This document shows positions 61,861 to 64,000 of a DNA stretch of 64,000 nt, piece after piece. Both the position numbers and the translations under genes were made by a program. Position 1 is the stretch's first letter. Each line of letters opens with the position of its first letter. The notes under the pieces are model-generated. The model had not been told where the DNA came from and did no database searches. It worked only from the letters and a program-made list of their open reading frames with translations. The stretch spans positions 89,706 through 153,705 of the forward strand of contig NZ_VUNC01000007.1 of the NCBI RefSeq assembly GCF_009695875.1. Reading direction: 5' to 3'. The DNA comes from Olsenella porci (GTDB lineage: Bacteria > Actinomycetota > Coriobacteriia > Coriobacteriales > Atopobiaceae).

Positions 61861-62765
61861 TTATTTGGTCGAATTTACAAACTCCTCCAGCTCTTCCAAA
61901 TGCGATGACCAGAAGAGGAACGCACCCGCCTCTTGTGCGTCGATCAGGTTTTTCGTCTTGTAACACCCCTGGAGAACGGCTCCAGACACACACTGCCGCC
62001 CAAAGGCGACCCTCCACTTCGTCACCTTGTCTAGGGTCTCGTGATTGAGCCTCTTATAGGAATTAACCTCACTGTTGGAGACCTTGCACTCTAGGCACAT
62101 CAACCTGCCGTCATAGAGCCCGAGGACGACATCCGCCTTCGATCCAGCCACCCTGGTCTCTCCAGCAAAGACCTGGCCCGGCAAAGGTCCGTCCTTGGCA
62201 ATGTCAAAGTCATGATTGGCAATGGATTCCATGCCGCAACGCTCAACCAGCGCTCGCCTCACATCCTCCTCCTGGCTGTGGCTCGAATTGCCACGCAAGT
62301 CGGTCTTCGTCCTTTGGTCTGCTATGAGCGCTGCGACCGCAATGCAAGCGGCCTTCCGTTCGTCCCCCCTCGGAGACCTTCCATCCTCTATCCAAGGGAG
62401 AACGTCCATGTTGAGGTTTCGACTTAGGTACTCAAGTGCGGAACCTGCGAGAGCACCATCTTTAAACCTAGTACGGCTCGTTGTGCCCGCATCTGAAAGG
62501 CTCTTGAAGTCATCCTCGCTTACCGTCGGACGATCCATGGCGCGAAGAACGTACAACAAGCCCTCCTCAAGAAGCGGCTTGCCGCTCTCTCGAAGATCCA
62601 AAAGGTCGTTCGTTTCACCTAGCACCCTTTCGGCGGCATGCCGTGCCTGTACGAAAAACCTGTGATAGGTTGCGGAGGTTGATCGTTCGTTTGCAAAGCG
62701 CTCCCTGACGAATGCCTCCGTACCTTCCTTTGCGCGTAATTTGAGTTCCGCTGCGGAGAGCGTCC
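61861..62765 (-). pseudogene. XamI-family restriction endonuclease, 5'-truncated
   Basis: The readable protein runs from about 62765 to the stop at 61861. The C-terminal half has a PD-(D/E)XK core: VAGSKADVVLGLYDGRLMCLECKVSNSEVNSYKRLN (D then ECK) and a TKWRVAFGRQCVSGAVLQGCYK strand region typical of XamI-type endonucleases, which cut GTCGAC. Upstream of GTG 62625 the same frame continues with family-like residues (ELKLRAKEGTEAF, STSATYHRFFVQARHAAERV) with no start, and at about 62765 it is joined to an adhesin gene. So the 5' end is lost. GC is low relative to the core. Catalytic residues remain, so a short product from GTG 62625 is possible but unlikely to be active. Confidence 0.75.
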
Positions 62766-63869
62766 TTGGAAGAGCGTGCCCACGGTGTGGGCGTCGATCT
62801 CCGCGAAGCTGACGTTGGTGTTAGTGGCCTTGTCGCGGAGGTAGGTGATCTGGATGCCATTCTGAACTTGGGCACGATCATAGAGGTCAGCAGGCTGGTA
62901 CGACTTCCAGCCGAAGCCGGTTTTCCCGTTCCACATGGTGAAGTAGCCGCCCCATGCGTGCCAGAGGTTGGCCTTGTCGAGGATGTCGGCGAGGGTCTTC
63001 CCGGTCGGCTCCTTTCCCGTCGCCCTCTCGTAGTCCGCGATCGCATTCTGCCACGTCGCGATGTCCATCCATGTTTGATGCCTGGGGTCGACGTAGATGC
63101 CCTTGCCGTTCACCTGGGCGGAGCCGTCGGCGGGGTAGAAGTCGAAGTCGCCGTTGATGAGGTGGTCGGGCAGGTCGGTGCTATCGACGCTCCAATAGGC
63201 CTTGAGCGTGATGGACTTCCCGTTCTCGGGTATGGGCATGACCGTCGTGGCGCCCCACTGGGTGCCGGAGTCATCGAACCAGCCGAGGAACTTGAAGCCG
63301 GGGGTGCCGGTCGGCGTCGGCAGCGTCCCGACCTGCGAGAGGTAGCGGACGGTCTTCGTGCCGTCGGCATCGGAGAGGTAGCCGCCCGTCGTGGTGTCGA
63401 AGACGAGGGTATACGCCTTCGTCTGCCACTGCGCGTACAGCGTGACCTTGTCGGCCCCGCCGAGCGAGGCGTACGTCACGCTGGCCCCCGCGGCGACGGC
63501 GGTTCCGCTGCCGTCCCTCTTGGTGTTCCAGCCGACGAAATCGTAGCCGCGCCTCTCGTAGGCGCACTCGGGCGCCTTGGCGCCCGTCTCGTCCGAGAGG
63601 AGCGACCTCGCCGCCATGGACCCGGAGGTGGCGCCGTTGCCGTCGAACGAGACGGTCGCCACCCTGGGCTCCCACTGCGCGTGGAGCGTCACGGTCGCGC
63701 CGCGCTCGCTCGTGAGGTTGCGCACGGTGGCGCCGTCCGCGTAGCGGGCGCCGGCCCTGCTGGAGAGCCCCGTCACGAACGCGGCCCCGCCCGTGGCCCG
63801 CACCGCGGGCTGGGCGTAGGAGACGGCCTTGCCCTCCCAGGTTGCGGGAACCGTGGCGTCGAGCGCCAC
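62766..63869 (-). pseudogene. InlB-repeat (Listeria-Bacteroides type) adhesin fragment, truncated at both ends
   Basis: About 367 codons of a surface adhesin. Three InlB-type beta-grasp repeats occur, each ending in a TLxAQW-like motif (VTLHAQWEP, VTLYAQWQT, ITLKAYWSV) with RRGYDFVGWNT and GFKFLGWFDD inside. Then comes a carbohydrate-binding-like start (DLPDHLINGDFDFYPADG, WGGYFTMWNGKTGFGWKSYQ). Homologous giant adhesins continue past FAEIDAHTVGTLFQ; here the frame passes at once into out-of-frame restriction-enzyme sequence and stops at 62619. The N-terminus lacks a signal peptide and ribosome-binding site, and the upstream sequence is unrelated, so the 5' end is also lost. Confidence 0.8.
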
Positions 63870-64000
63870 GAGGTGTTGAAGTCAAGATAGATTTCACCAG
63901 ACTAGACAGCGAACCGCCCCCATCCGCACCAACGTACATTCGCCAGTCCCGTCACCGCGGGGCGCCGGAATCGGCGACCACTGCCGGCGAGGCCCTGTCC
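63870..64000. other. unassigned right edge
   Basis: The last 131 bases show no supported gene. A sharp change occurs at about 63868, where the adhesin frame ends and unrelated sequence begins (minus strand), consistent with another breakpoint. The window ends before anything recognisable appears. Confidence 0.5.

Overview
This 64-kb window is high-GC bacterial chromosome. Gene content, gene order, frequent TTG and GTG starts and tight stop/start overlaps suggest a Coriobacteriia (Actinomycetota) genome, most like Olsenella/Atopobium relatives. The evidence is the mix of Gram-positive housekeeping order (trmFO-xerC-rpsB-tsf-pyrH-frr-uppS-cdsA-dxr-rseP-ispG-proS), an actinobacterial-style CtpE-like ATPase, and at the right end decayed surface-protein genes with InlB-type, Rib and DUF5648-type repeats. 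The taxonomic placement is an inference from the sequence alone.

Layout. 1-3.4 kb (minus strand): shikimate/aromatic operon aroF-tyrA-aroB-aroA, with aroA cut by the window edge. 3.6 kb: tRNA-Arg(CCG). 3.8-12 kb (plus): P-type cation ATPase, aconitase, a membrane zinc-ribbon protein, a cyclophilin and a membrane TPR protein. 12-18 kb: rod-shape/elongasome operon mreB-mreC-mreD-mrdA(PBP2)-rodA. 18-21.7 kb: a two-helix membrane protein of unknown function and the paired TIGR03960/TIGR03936-type radical SAM genes. 21.7-26.8 kb: rplU-rpmA, then obgE-proB-nadD-yqeK-rsfS. 26.8-30.1 kb (minus): dinB and an OmpR-type response regulator/histidine kinase pair. 30.3-35.9 kb (plus): rpsP-khpA-rimM-trmD-lepB, then glyQ-glyS. 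35.9-39.3 kb: a short N-terminal-only PpsR-like gene and ppdK. 39.4-46.2 kb: rplS, rnhB, yraN, comM, dprA, trmFO, xerC. 46.3-57.2 kb: rpsB-tsf, pyrH-frr, then uppS-cdsA-dxr-rseP-ispG-proS.

From about 57.2 kb the character changes. Two tRNA genes (Val-CAC and a CAU tRNA), each with its own terminator, are followed by an accessory region of broken genes: an IS256/Mutator-type transposase with deletions and frameshifts; the C-terminal part of a protein that may be a DNA methyltransferase; an intact secreted Rib/DUF5648-type protein bracketed by matching 23-base direct and inverted repeats; a 5'-truncated XamI-type restriction endonuclease gene; and a doubly truncated InlB-repeat adhesin gene. 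The last two are joined head to tail at a deletion scar.

How it works together: the window joins cell-envelope construction (mre/mrdA/rodA, uppS, cdsA, dxr, ispG, lepB), translation and tRNA maturation (rplU, rpmA, rpsP, rplS, rpsB, tsf, frr, rimM, trmD, trmFO, glyQS, proS), pyruvate/PEP metabolism (ppdK with a truncated regulator) and DNA uptake/recombination (comM, dprA, xerC, rnhB). The most notable oddities are the half-length PpsR, a site-2 protease with a winged-helix-like insert, and the repeat-bracketed surface-protein module in the scarred accessory region.
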